Origin: Paenibacillus sp. XY044
GTDB taxonomy: Bacteria; Bacillota; Bacilli; Paenibacillales; Paenibacillaceae
DNA length: 64,000 nt
Assembly: GCF_002257645.1 (NCBI RefSeq)
Contig: NZ_NQMO01000002.1
Coordinates: 1,054,001-1,118,000 of the forward strand
Reading direction: 5' to 3'
The translations under genes and the position numbers were made by a program. A model generated the notes under the pieces. That model was not told where the DNA came from and made no database searches. It saw only the letters and a list, made by a program, of their open reading frames with translations. This document shows positions 15,631-23,804 of the stretch, one piece after another (the first letter of the stretch is position 1; every line of letters starts with the position of its first letter).

Positions 15631-15708
15631 GCGCTCGAACGGGGATGGATTATAGTTATAACAAAGCCAATCGTATAAGTGATCATTACTGGAAAAGGAG
15701 GGGAACAC

Positions 15709-16593
15709 ATGGCATCCGGTATGGAGACAGGCACCTACGGCTTTCGTTTCACGGCGCCTTCGCACCTGGCGCTGTGCGAATTGTTTGCGGTCGGGCGGGA
15801 CGAGATCAGGCACCCGTCGTACCGATGGGATGGGGATGAGCGGAAGGACGGTCCGCTGCTGCTGTTCCAGTATACGCTGGAGGGTGAGGGTATGTTCGAG
15901 TCGGATACGGAGACGTACCGCATCGGTCAGGGACGGGCGATCATGGCCGAAATTCCGGGGAATCACCGCTATTTTTTTCCGGCGGTCGGGTCGCATTGGT
16001 CCTTCGTGTTTATTCTGATGCGGCCATCGCTCATCCTGCCGAATTGGGAGGAAGCGAAGCTGCGATTGGGAGAGGCTCCATACTTGCCGCCCACAAGCCT
16101 GCCCGTCCGCGTGCTGCAGGAGATCTGGGATCAAGCGGGTTACGGCCGGATTACGGACCCTTACACGGCCTCTTCCTGTGTATACTCCTTCGTATCCGAA
16201 CTGTGCCGGTATGCGTTGGCACCGCATGATGAACGCCGGAACTGGCCGGATAAAGTACGCCAGGCCGCCGAGTATATGGATGCGAATTACCGCTCGATGA
16301 TCAGCCTGGACCAGCTGTCGGACCGGCTCGGATGGTCCAAATACCATTTACTGCGCACGTTTGCCGCCGCGGTCGGCCAGACACCGAGCGAATATTTGAA
16401 TCGGGTCCGGATTGAACAGGCGATGCGGCTGCTCCGGCAGACGGACATGAGCGTTGAACGGATCGCCGCACAGGTTGGATATTCCGGCGGCAGTTACCTG
16501 ATTAAGGTGTTCCGCAAAATGACCGGGCTGACGCCCGGGGGCTTCCGCTCCGAAGAGGGGCAGCTGACGTTCAGCCGAATGTTCTTCGATTAG
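15709..16593 (+). CDS. AraC-family transcriptional regulator
   Basis: 294 residues from the ATG at 15709 (AAGGAGGGG). The N-terminal ~150 residues form a cupin-like ligand-binding domain (FQYTLEGEGMFESD, IMAEIPGNHRYFF). The C-terminal ~100 residues hold the two AraC helix-turn-helix motifs: ISLDQLSDRLGWSKYHLLRT and SVERIAAQVGYSGGSYLIKV followed by TGLTPGGFR. It lies 126 bp upstream of a GH27 alpha-galactosidase in the same direction and most likely activates it in response to an alpha-galactoside. Base composition returns here to the GC-richer style of the sugar genes. Confidence 0.9.
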   Translation: MASGMETGTYGFRFTAPSHLALCELFAVGRDEIRHPSYRWDGDERKDGPLLLFQYTLEGEGMFESDTETYRIGQGRAIMAEIPGNHRYFFPAVGSHWSFVFILMRPSLILPNWEEAKLRLGEAPYLPPTSLPVRVLQEIWDQAGYGRITDPYTASSCVYSFVSELCRYALAPHDERRNWPDKVRQAAEYMDANYRSMISLDQLSDRLGWSKYHLLRTFAAAVGQTPSEYLNRVRIEQAMRLLRQTDMSVERIAAQVGYSGGSYLIKVFRKMTGLTPGGFRSEEGQLTFSRMFFD

Positions 16594-16719
16594 ATGTGTT
16601 GGACCGCAACATATTGCTATGACAGACGAAAGATTACTATGGAAACGTCATTCTTCCCGGCCGTAATATAGGAGGCATAAAGCAATTTCATTCTACTAAA
16701 TCATTTCGGGAGGAACGTC

Positions 16720-18000
16720 ATGCAGCATCATTCCTTTGCACCAACACCCCCTATGGGATGGAACAGTTGGGATTGTTACGGCGCAACCGTTACGGAAGCG
16801 GAAGTCTGGGGCAATGCTGAATATATGGCTCGTCATTTAAAGGATTACGGATGGGAATACGTCGTCGTCGATATTCAATGGTACGAGCCGGGTGCGGTTT
16901 CCGACCTTTACAGACCGTTCGTCCGGCTGGAAACCGACGGTTACTCGCGGCTCGTTCCGGCGGTGAACCGCTTTCCGTCCGCGGAGGGGGGCCAGGGCTT
17001 CAAGCCGCTGGCGGATTACGTACATAGCCTTGGATTAAAATTCGGCATCCATATTATGCGCGGCATTCCGCGGCAGGCGGCACATGATAATACCCCGATT
17101 AAAGGCACGAACATCACGGCACGAAATATCGCCCATACCTGCTCCTTCTGCGGATGGAATACGGACATGTACGGCGTCGACGCAGGGAAGGAAGGGGCTC
17201 AGGACTACTACGATTCCTTGTTCGAGCTATACGCCGAATGGGGTGTCGATTATATCAAGGTAGACGACATTGCGGATTCTTGGCTGCACGGAGGGCCGCA
17301 TTTGGCGGAGATTGAATTGATCCGCAAGGCGATCGACCATGCCGGCCGTCCGATGGTGCTGAGTCTGTCGCCCGGACCCGCTCCCGTGAAGCATGCCGAT
17401 TTCCTTGAAGCCAACGCTAACATGTGGCGGATGACCGACGATTTCTGGGACCGCTGGCCGCTGCTGCTCGATATGTTCGACCGCTGCGAGACCTGGCAGG
17501 GACGGCCCAAACCCGGCTGCTGGCCGGATTGCGACATGCTTCCTCTGGGCCGCATCGGCGTTCGCTGCAGTCATCCCGACCGGATGACGAATTTTACGCG
17601 TGACGAGCAGCTCACGATGATGACGCTGTGGACGATCTTCCGTTCGCCGCTCATGTTCGGCGGCGAAATGCGCGACAACGATGAGTGGACGTTATCGCTG
17701 CTGACGAATCGGGACGTGCTGGACATGCATCAGCACAGCTTCGGTACCCGTCAGGTGAGCCGGACTGGTAGCAGCGCTGTCTGGACTGCTGAAGGTCCCG
17801 CTGGCGAGCGTTATGCGGCGCTGTTCAATACCGGCGAGGAGGCTGCCGAAGTTTCCGTATCGCTTGCTGAGTTAGGCATATCTGGCTCGGTACATGCGAA
17901 AAATTTGTGGACCGGAGAGGAGCGCGGGGAGCTGGGCGGCACATTGGCGTCTACGGTTCCACCGCATGGAGCTGCTTTGCTCCGGCTTATCCCGGAATAA
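16720..18000 (+). CDS. Alpha-galactosidase, glycoside hydrolase family 27
   Basis: 426 residues, ATG behind GGGAGGAA. A (beta/alpha)8 barrel opening with PPMGWNSWDCYG, catalytic nucleophile Asp182 in DYIKVDDIAD, candidate acid/base Asp241 in WRMTDDF, then a C-terminal all-beta domain (from about residue 340). No signal peptide, so it is probably cytosolic. GH27 enzymes release alpha-linked galactose (some isomaltose or arabinopyranose) from oligosaccharides. Probably controlled by the AraC protein directly upstream. A terminator follows. Confidence 0.93.
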   Translation: MQHHSFAPTPPMGWNSWDCYGATVTEAEVWGNAEYMARHLKDYGWEYVVVDIQWYEPGAVSDLYRPFVRLETDGYSRLVPAVNRFPSAEGGQGFKPLADYVHSLGLKFGIHIMRGIPRQAAHDNTPIKGTNITARNIAHTCSFCGWNTDMYGVDAGKEGAQDYYDSLFELYAEWGVDYIKVDDIADSWLHGGPHLAEIELIRKAIDHAGRPMVLSLSPGPAPVKHADFLEANANMWRMTDDFWDRWPLLLDMFDRCETWQGRPKPGCWPDCDMLPLGRIGVRCSHPDRMTNFTRDEQLTMMTLWTIFRSPLMFGGEMRDNDEWTLSLLTNRDVLDMHQHSFGTRQVSRTGSSAVWTAEGPAGERYAALFNTGEEAAEVSVSLAELGISGSVHAKNLWTGEERGELGGTLASTVPPHGAALLRLIPE

Positions 18001-18021
18001 AAATACGATATATGTTGGTAG

Positions 18022-18064
18022 ACGCCCCGCGGCTGTTATAATGATGCCGTGGGGCGTTTTTTAT
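18022..18064 (+). terminator. Terminator after the GH27 gene
   Basis: ACGCCCCGCGGC and GCCGTGGGGCGT arms, then TTTTTT. Confidence 0.9.
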
Positions 18065-18089
18065 AATCATTGTTAAGGAGATGATAACG

Positions 18090-18443
18090 ATGAAATCACT
18101 GAAGTTAAGACCTTTTGTTCCGTCAGGTGAGGATTACCCGTTAGCGGTGCGGTTCTATGAAGATATGGGATTTGAAAAAATGTTCACCAGCGATGAGCTT
18201 ACGATTTTCCGGATGGACGAAACAGAATTCCATCTACAGAACTATCAGAACGCTGAATTTCAGATGAACTATATGCTGGAACTATGCGTTCAGGACTTGG
18301 ATGCATGGTGGAGCCATCTTCAAAACGCTGTCATCGGGAAATACGGCGTTAAAGCCAAGCCCCCTGAAATCCAGCCATACGGCAGACGCGCCATCCATTT
18401 GTTGGATCCCGCCGGTGTTCTATGGCATTTTACAGAAGTCTGA
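18090..18443 (+). CDS. VOC-superfamily (glyoxalase/bleomycin-resistance fold) protein
   Basis: 117 residues. Start set at ATG 18090, nine bases after AAGGAG; the in-frame ATG at 18081 abuts the ribosome site. Shows the paired beta-alpha-beta-beta-beta layout: KLRPFVPSGEDYPLAVRFYEDMGFEKMF, FHLQNY, and the second half with PPEIQPYGRRAIHLLDPAGVLWHF. Members include glyoxalases, dioxygenases and drug-binding proteins; the activity here is unknown. A P-loop kinase gene follows 56 bp downstream. Confidence 0.8.
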   Translation: MKSLKLRPFVPSGEDYPLAVRFYEDMGFEKMFTSDELTIFRMDETEFHLQNYQNAEFQMNYMLELCVQDLDAWWSHLQNAVIGKYGVKAKPPEIQPYGRRAIHLLDPAGVLWHFTEV

Positions 18444-18499
18444 TTCCAGCCGATTGGACAGGTTAGACTGGTTTTATTGGAGAGAGGAGGATGGTTCAT

Positions 18500-19024
18500 A
18501 TGGATGGGGATACGAAGAAAATCTATCTGATCTCCGGTCCGCTCGGGGTCGGTAAATCCACAGCGTCGAAAGAACTGGCGCGGCTCGTGGAACACTGCGT
18601 GTTGATCGAGGGCGACGATTTACTCCACATGTATATGACAGAGCCTTCACCGGCATGGGAGGAACGCTTAAGCTTAGCTTGGATGAATATCCTTTCGGTC
18701 ACCAGAAATTTTATCCAAAGGGGCTTTCATGTCGTGATCGACTTTGTCGTCGAAGATGAATTCGAGTGGTTTTGTCAGCATATCGCCGATTTGAACGTAC
18801 AGCTCAAATATGCGGTGCTGCTTGCAGACGAAGAAACGATAGCGGAGCGCCTCAATAAGAGAGGCGATATTCATTCATTGGACCGTTCGCTGTTTTTGCT
18901 AAATAAACTAAAGACTTCGCCAGTCAATACGGAATATGTTGTGGATACGAATCAAAAGGATCCGGCCGACGTTGCCGCAGGAGTGGTCACAAACGATAGG
19001 TTTCATGTTCATGTGCCGAACTAA
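18500..19024 (+). CDS. P-loop kinase-like ATPase (AAA family/shikimate-kinase-like)
   Basis: 174 residues from ATG 18500 (AGAGGAGG nine bases upstream; the ATG at 18491 abuts it). Walker A GPLGVGKST lies near residue 12-20; VVIDFVVEDEFEW fits the Walker B region, and AERLNKRGD resembles the lid of small-molecule kinases. The overall size suits nucleoside, gluconate or antibiotic kinases. No substrate can be assigned. Same strand as the VOC protein and likely cotranscribed. A terminator follows. Confidence 0.75.
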   Translation: MDGDTKKIYLISGPLGVGKSTASKELARLVEHCVLIEGDDLLHMYMTEPSPAWEERLSLAWMNILSVTRNFIQRGFHVVIDFVVEDEFEWFCQHIADLNVQLKYAVLLADEETIAERLNKRGDIHSLDRSLFLLNKLKTSPVNTEYVVDTNQKDPADVAAGVVTNDRFHVHVPN

Positions 19025-19037
19025 CGGAAGTGTTATT

Positions 19038-19100
19038 AAACAGCGGCTGCGCAAGCCTTAGACTGCTATTCTCCAAGTCTTCGTCGGCCGCTGTTTTGTT
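19038..19100 (+). terminator. Terminator after the P-loop kinase gene
   Basis: AACAGCGGC and GCCGCTGTT arms around a long loop, then TTTGTTG. Confidence 0.65.
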
Positions 19101-19150
19101 GTGCTCGAAAGTCTCTGAAGAGGCAAGATGGCAGCCCTTGAAAAAAGGGG

Positions 19151-19179
19151 TTGACAATAATTGTTAATCGACGCATAAT
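19151..19179 (+). promoter_or_regulatory. Promoter of the FAD oxidoreductase gene
   Basis: TTGACA (19151-19156), 17-base spacer, CATAAT (19174-19179): a near-consensus SigA-type promoter. Confidence 0.85.
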
Positions 19180-19182
19180 AAC

Positions 19183-19256
19183 ATTGACTGAACGAGTCAA
19201 TCTAAAACAATCCGACATAAATATTTTTTTGGACTATTATCGACTGAATGAGTCAA
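19183..19256. promoter_or_regulatory. Two operator copies downstream of the FAD oxidoreductase promoter
   Basis: TTGACTGAACGAGTCAA at 19184-19200 and TCGACTGAATGAGTCAA at 19240-19256, both palindromic (TTGACT...AGTCAA) and each followed by TCTAAA. The first covers the expected transcription start, so a bound repressor would block transcription. The TetR gene at 20817 is the obvious candidate. Confidence 0.75.
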
Positions 19257-19281
19257 TCTAAACTCGAGGAGGAATCATCTT

Positions 19282-20757
19282 ATGGTTACCAAGACAAACA
19301 AAAGCAAGGCCATCGTCATCGGTGGAGGTATGGGAGGATTAATGACCGCGCGGGTGCTTTCGGATCATTTCAAAGAAGTGTTGATCATCGAGAAAGATGG
19401 ATATCCGACACGGCCGGACGTTCGCCCGGGAACACCCCAGGCATTCCATCCGCATCGCTTTACGGCGCGCGGGAAAGCGGTCATCGAACGGCTCTTTCCT
19501 GGATATGAGCAAGATATGATCGCGAACGGCTGCCCATCTTCTCTCAACAAAACAGCGTATTTCCTAAACCAGTACGGCAGCTTGGAAATGAAGTACGACC
19601 GGGATGATCTTAAATTCAGCAGAGCGCTTCTGGAGTGGGTCATCCGCCAGCGGACGGCCGCCATTTCCAACGTGCAATTTCTGACGAAACACCAGGTGAC
19701 CGGCTTGTTAACGAGCCCTGATGGATCGATTGTAACGGGAGTGCAGGCCAGAGACCGCGAGCAGTCCGGACCAGAGAAAGCCCTGATTGCCGATCTGGTC
19801 ATCGATACGAGCGGCCGGTCATCAAAACTATCGGGCTGGCTTATGGACCTGGGCTACGAGGTTCCCAAACCGGATCTGTTGAAGGTCTCGCTCGGATACA
19901 GCACCCGCCGTTATAAAGTGCCGCCGCATCTGACTCATTTGATCGATCAATGGGACGTTATTAACATTCAAGGTCAGCCTGCCAGCGGTACGTATACGAG
20001 CGTCTTCTCCTTTATCGAAAACGAAACGGCAGAAGTGCTGCTCGCCCGTCCGGGCGGGAATTACCCTCCAACAGATGCCGCCGAATTCGAGATGGCCTTA
20101 CAGCAGCTTCCGAGCCCGAAAATATCGGAAATCGTCCGCGATTTCGAACCGATCGCTTCACCCAGACCTTTCCGCGTTCCGGAATTGTACTGCCATCGAT
20201 ACGAGCAGATGCCACAGTGGCCGCAAGGCTTGCTGGTCCTGGGAGATGCTTACTGCATCTATGACCCGATCTTCGGCCAGGGCATGACCGTGGCTGCCAT
20301 CTCTGTCGAAATCCTCGAGGCGTGTCTGCTGGAACAGCACGCTGAGAAGCGGCCGGATTGGGAGCATGGCGTACTTCACCGTATCAAAGAGGCCATCGAG
20401 CCGGCGTTCTGGCTGAACTGTACGGCCGATCTCCGGTGGGAGGGGGTCGAATACGATGGGGCGGATTCGAGCAGGGGGGACGCCTTTAGCCGGGAATATA
20501 TGGAGCTGTTCCTCAAGTATGCTGTCAGCAAACCCGATTGGAAGTTCTATGGACTCTATTGGGCGGTTAATACGTTATCGGTATCCCCCCGAAACATTTT
20601 CAACCCTGAAACAGCAGTCCAAGTGTTAACCGCTTCGGAAGAAGGCAGGAAGCTGCTCTCCAGTCTTACGGCGGACAACGGCCAGCCCGTTGAGACGATT
20701 CTTGAAGAAATGCTTCCCCGGTTCCCGGAATCGCCGTTCGAGCTGGTCAGACCATAG
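19282..20757 (+). CDS. FAD-dependent monooxygenase/oxidoreductase
   Basis: 491 residues, ATG behind GAGGAGGAA. The N-terminal dinucleotide fold reads AIVIGGGMGGLMTARVLSD; an interior DTSGRSSKLSGWL and the GLLVLGDAYCIYDPIFGQGM motif (the GD motif contacting the FAD ribityl chain) place it with aromatic hydroxylase/geranylgeranyl-reductase-type flavoproteins. The substrate is unknown. It has a strong promoter with two TetR-type operators and is followed by the TetR gene 59 bp downstream, suggesting induction by a toxic or signalling compound it may oxidise (inference). Confidence 0.88.
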   Translation: MVTKTNKSKAIVIGGGMGGLMTARVLSDHFKEVLIIEKDGYPTRPDVRPGTPQAFHPHRFTARGKAVIERLFPGYEQDMIANGCPSSLNKTAYFLNQYGSLEMKYDRDDLKFSRALLEWVIRQRTAAISNVQFLTKHQVTGLLTSPDGSIVTGVQARDREQSGPEKALIADLVIDTSGRSSKLSGWLMDLGYEVPKPDLLKVSLGYSTRRYKVPPHLTHLIDQWDVINIQGQPASGTYTSVFSFIENETAEVLLARPGGNYPPTDAAEFEMALQQLPSPKISEIVRDFEPIASPRPFRVPELYCHRYEQMPQWPQGLLVLGDAYCIYDPIFGQGMTVAAISVEILEACLLEQHAEKRPDWEHGVLHRIKEAIEPAFWLNCTADLRWEGVEYDGADSSRGDAFSREYMELFLKYAVSKPDWKFYGLYWAVNTLSVSPRNIFNPETAVQVLTASEEGRKLLSSLTADNGQPVETILEEMLPRFPESPFELVRP

Positions 20758-20816
20758 CGGTAGTAAAGAGGGATTTGATATACTGATAGAAAACGGCGGC
20801 AAAGGGGTACTTGACA

Positions 20817-21413
20817 TTGGCACCATTAAACGAAGAGCAATTACACCAAATTCGCGATGAACGAAAAGAGCAAATCAAGGCGGCAGCGCTCCAGGTATTT
20901 GCCCGCAAGGGCATCCTTAGCGCGAAGATGAGCATGATCGCGGAAAAGGCAGGCATTAGCAACGGGCTGCTGTACCATTATTTCAAATCGAAAGACGAAT
21001 TGTTCACCTCGCTCGTTCAAGAGGCGATGGCCGAATCGGAAGCGGCGCTGCGCAGTGTTTATGACATGCCGGGAACGCCGCTCGAGAAAATCAGGGCGTT
21101 AACGGCGGAAATCCTCAATGAAGACGGCACTCCATACTTCATGCTGATTCACCAGGCAGCCACGTCCGACGGGGTGCCCGAACAAGTGAAGCAGCTTCAA
21201 CAGAAATATTCTATGGATACGTATGTGGATATGCTGCTGCCGTTATTCGAAGAGGGCCAGCAGGCAGGGGAATTGACGGAAGGAGATCCGCGTGAGCTCA
21301 TCGTTTGTTATTTATCCGTCCTATCCGGTGTGATGGTTATCAATTCGAATGGAAGCAAGGTGTATCAAATTCCGAAGCCCGACATGCTGATGCGGCTAGT
21401 TGCCCGGAAATAA
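20817..21413 (+). CDS. TetR/AcrR-family repressor
   Basis: 198 residues from the TTG at 20817, nine bases after AAAGGGG; an in-frame TTG at 20811 is only three bases away from that site and is less likely. The N-terminal helix-turn-helix reads MSMIAEKAGISNGLLYHYF, followed by SKDELF, standard for TetR. The C-terminal ligand-binding domain is variable. It directly follows the FAD oxidoreductase gene and probably binds the two TTGACT-N5-AGTCAA operators at that gene's promoter, giving autoregulation if the two genes are cotranscribed. Confidence 0.9.
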   Translation: MAPLNEEQLHQIRDERKEQIKAAALQVFARKGILSAKMSMIAEKAGISNGLLYHYFKSKDELFTSLVQEAMAESEAALRSVYDMPGTPLEKIRALTAEILNEDGTPYFMLIHQAATSDGVPEQVKQLQQKYSMDTYVDMLLPLFEEGQQAGELTEGDPRELIVCYLSVLSGVMVINSNGSKVYQIPKPDMLMRLVARK

Positions 21414-21499
21414 ACGATCCTGAAGAATAGCGATCATGGATGATAGACGTCCTTCACGATCCGACCAAGTCACGAATGGTGCGGCCTCCGGTCATCGTA

Positions 21500-21548
21500 A
21501 AAAAACTCTTTCCTACCTGTCTATCAAGACGGTTGGAAAGAGTTTTTA
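21500..21548. terminator. Bidirectional terminator between TetR and APH-like genes
   Basis: AAAAACTCTTTCC and GGAAAGAGTTTTT arms with an inner GTC/GAC pair. Confidence 0.85.
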
Positions 21549-21600
21549 TGTTTTTCCCTTATTCGGGAAGGGGGGACAGCTCCGGAAGCAGCAATTCTGC

Positions 21601-22605
21601 TTATCCGGCTCCATACTGGGCGAGATACTGCGGATACGAGCGAAGATGAACCGCTTTGGCCTTGCGCTGGGCCTCTTCCCGATGTTCCGGGACCTCCTCC
21701 GACTCGACGTAATCGGCCAGCACGTCAATGACGTCGTCCAGCAGTTTCGCCCGAAAATACAGCTCAAGCCGTTCGGCAACCGCATCTCCTGCCGCTGCCA
21801 GCACCTTCTCCCTCCATATCGGCCATGATGGGCCATGCCTTAGCGGCCAAAGCAGGACGGAGTAGTCCATCGCGGCATCTCCCTGGCCGGATAGGTCGTC
21901 CCAGTCGATGATCCGAAAGCCGTCGTTACCGCAAGTCAGTACGTTGTTTCCGTTCAGGTCGTTATGAACCACATCGCGCGCAGGCAGCCCAAATGCGGGG
22001 GTCTGCCGGACGGTTTCCCTCAGCCTTTCGATCTCTTCTCCAAACCACGAAATGGTCTCATCCGACACGAAATCCCGCAGCAGCTCCCGGGATCCGCGGA
22101 TTCCTTCCAAGTCTTCTGTGAATCTGGATATGTACTCGTCCTCAAAAGCATCGGCATAAGTACGAGCCTCTGCTTCAGGCAGCATTCCGCGAAGAATGCC
22201 GTCGCGGTGCAGCTTGGAGGCGGCCTCGATCACGCCTGTCAACACGGGCTCAGGATTCAGCGCTTCCGCCAGCGGGACCGCTTCCTCGATATATTCGAAC
22301 ACAAGGCCGTACGGATACCCCTCTACGATCTCGCGGTCGATCCTGTGGACCAGCTTGGGGGCGGCGTAGTGTTCGGCAAGATAACCGCTGACGCCTGCCC
22401 ACTGCTGCAGCCGCTCGCATCGATCGGGCGGAGCCAGCTTAACGTGAAGACGCGTGCAGCCATCCGACAAGCGGAGTGACAAATTGCCGAAGCCACCGGG
22501 ATTATAGATATATGAAGCTTGGATATGATGTGGATCCAGGCCGATCGCATCGGCGTTCGCTGATGCCCATCTTTCGACCATTCGTTCTGCTAGCCGAACA
22601 TTCAT
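21601..22605 (-). CDS. Aminoglycoside-phosphotransferase-fold kinase
   Basis: 334 residues. Carries the APH/choline-kinase catalytic motif VVHNDLNGNNVL and the metal-binding IIDWDDLSGQGDAAMD. The N-terminal lobe has GGFGNLSLRL and LHVKLAPP, with the ATP-contacting lysine. Such kinases phosphorylate antibiotics, homoserine, fructosamines or methylthioribose; the substrate is unknown. The gene stands alone on the minus strand, and its upstream region is shared with the response-regulator operon that runs the other way. Confidence 0.85.
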   Translation of the reverse strand: MNVRLAERMVERWASANADAIGLDPHHIQASYIYNPGGFGNLSLRLSDGCTRLHVKLAPPDRCERLQQWAGVSGYLAEHYAAPKLVHRIDREIVEGYPYGLVFEYIEEAVPLAEALNPEPVLTGVIEAASKLHRDGILRGMLPEAEARTYADAFEDEYISRFTEDLEGIRGSRELLRDFVSDETISWFGEEIERLRETVRQTPAFGLPARDVVHNDLNGNNVLTCGNDGFRIIDWDDLSGQGDAAMDYSVLLWPLRHGPSWPIWREKVLAAAGDAVAERLELYFRAKLLDDVIDVLADYVESEEVPEHREEAQRKAKAVHLRSYPQYLAQYGAG

Positions 22606-22694
22606 AACCGCTTCCGGCCTCCTCGCCTTCTATTGGTATATACCGGATATTGTAGCATGGAATGGGTGTAATTACCCGTCCGTCAAGAAGCAGG

Positions 22695-22726
22695 AAAAAA
22701 CCATTCGTTCACGAATGGTTTTTTTA
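22695..22726. terminator. Strong bidirectional terminator in a divergent intergenic region
   Basis: AAAAACCATTCG-TTCA-CGAATGGTTTTTT. No gene ends next to it on either strand: it lies upstream of both the APH-like gene (minus) and the response regulator (plus), so it insulates or attenuates. Confidence 0.8.
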
Positions 22727-22787
22727 GATATCAGAAAGGATGTCCCAAGCATCTTGGATAATTGCCAACAATGGAGGTAAGCGCAAA

Positions 22788-23804
22788 ATGTACACCGTTT
22801 TGATCGCCGAAAATGAACCGTGGGTACTGAAAGGAATCGTCCAGATGGTGAAGACGGCGGGGGAGGAATTCGAGCTCGTTGGAGAATGCAGCAACGGGGA
22901 AGAAGCCTGGAGCATGATTCAAGAAGTATGGCCCATGCTCGTGATCACCGATATCATGATGCCCGAGCTGGACGGATTATCTCTGATCAAAAGGATAGCT
23001 GAGCATCGCATTCCGCTCGTATCGGTCATTGTTAGCGGCTACGATAATTTTCAATATGCCCAAAAGGCGATGACGTATGGCGTGTCGGACTATTTGCTGA
23101 AGCCGGTAGAGTTTGAAACGCTGACCGAAGCGTTAAACCGGTCGAAGGAGAAGCTGGAATCGCTCAAGGACCTGAACGACTATATCGTCAAGTTTCAGTC
23201 TTTACTGGATAACAGCCAGGGCTTGACGATGGATGCGGTTTTGCAGAAGCAGCGCCATTTAATCGAGTCCATCTTAAGACTGCATGTGCTGAACAAAAAT
23301 GCGCGGGTTGGGCTGCTGAATCTGATGGAGCACAAGCTGAAAAGTCTGATGAATGAACTCGGCCTGGATTTCAAAGACGTTCCGAAATATCAGTCAGGCG
23401 ACGATGCGTCCATCCTGAAATATTACATGATGCTGCTGGAAAAGTGGTACCTCGGATACCCGGGATCGCCGAAAACGAGCATGCCCGCCGCCATTTCCCA
23501 GTCGTGCCGGTATATCGACGCCAATTATAAAACGAACCTGTCGCTCACGGACATAGCGAACCTGACGAATTTCAGCGTCTCCCATTTCAGTGCGCTGTTT
23601 AAAAAACATACAGGCAGCTCGCTCGTCAGTTATGTCAACCGTTTGCGTATTGACGAGGCCAAAAAGCTGCTGCGAACCACCTCGTACGCCGTATCCGAAA
23701 TTGCGGAAATCGTCGGCTACACGTCTACGCCGTATTTTACGCGGGTATTCAAGGCACTTGCCGGGGTGGCGCCCCTCGAATACAGAAAGAGGATGGGATC
23801 ATGA
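22788..23804 (+). CDS. Two-component response regulator, receiver plus AraC domain (YesN type)
   Basis: 338 residues from ATG 22788 (TGGAGG ten bases upstream). The receiver domain has phospho-acceptor Asp55 (VITDIMMPELDG) and Lys105 (SDYLLKPVEF); the usual acidic pair is changed to AENE (residues 7-10). The C-terminal AraC DNA-binding domain has LSLTDIANLTNFSVSHFSAL and YAVSEIAEIVGYTSTPYFTR. Its stop overlaps the ATG of the histidine kinase gene. The pair almost certainly controls the ABC importer genes that follow. Confidence 0.93.
   Translation: MYTVLIAENEPWVLKGIVQMVKTAGEEFELVGECSNGEEAWSMIQEVWPMLVITDIMMPELDGLSLIKRIAEHRIPLVSVIVSGYDNFQYAQKAMTYGVSDYLLKPVEFETLTEALNRSKEKLESLKDLNDYIVKFQSLLDNSQGLTMDAVLQKQRHLIESILRLHVLNKNARVGLLNLMEHKLKSLMNELGLDFKDVPKYQSGDDASILKYYMMLLEKWYLGYPGSPKTSMPAAISQSCRYIDANYKTNLSLTDIANLTNFSVSHFSALFKKHTGSSLVSYVNRLRIDEAKKLLRTTSYAVSEIAEIVGYTSTPYFTRVFKALAGVAPLEYRKRMGS

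Noticed and set aside
15331..16347. Minus-strand open frame of 338 codons across the L4 end and AraC gene
   Set aside because: It crosses the L4 terminator and is antisense to two clear genes; low-complexity Arg/His content.
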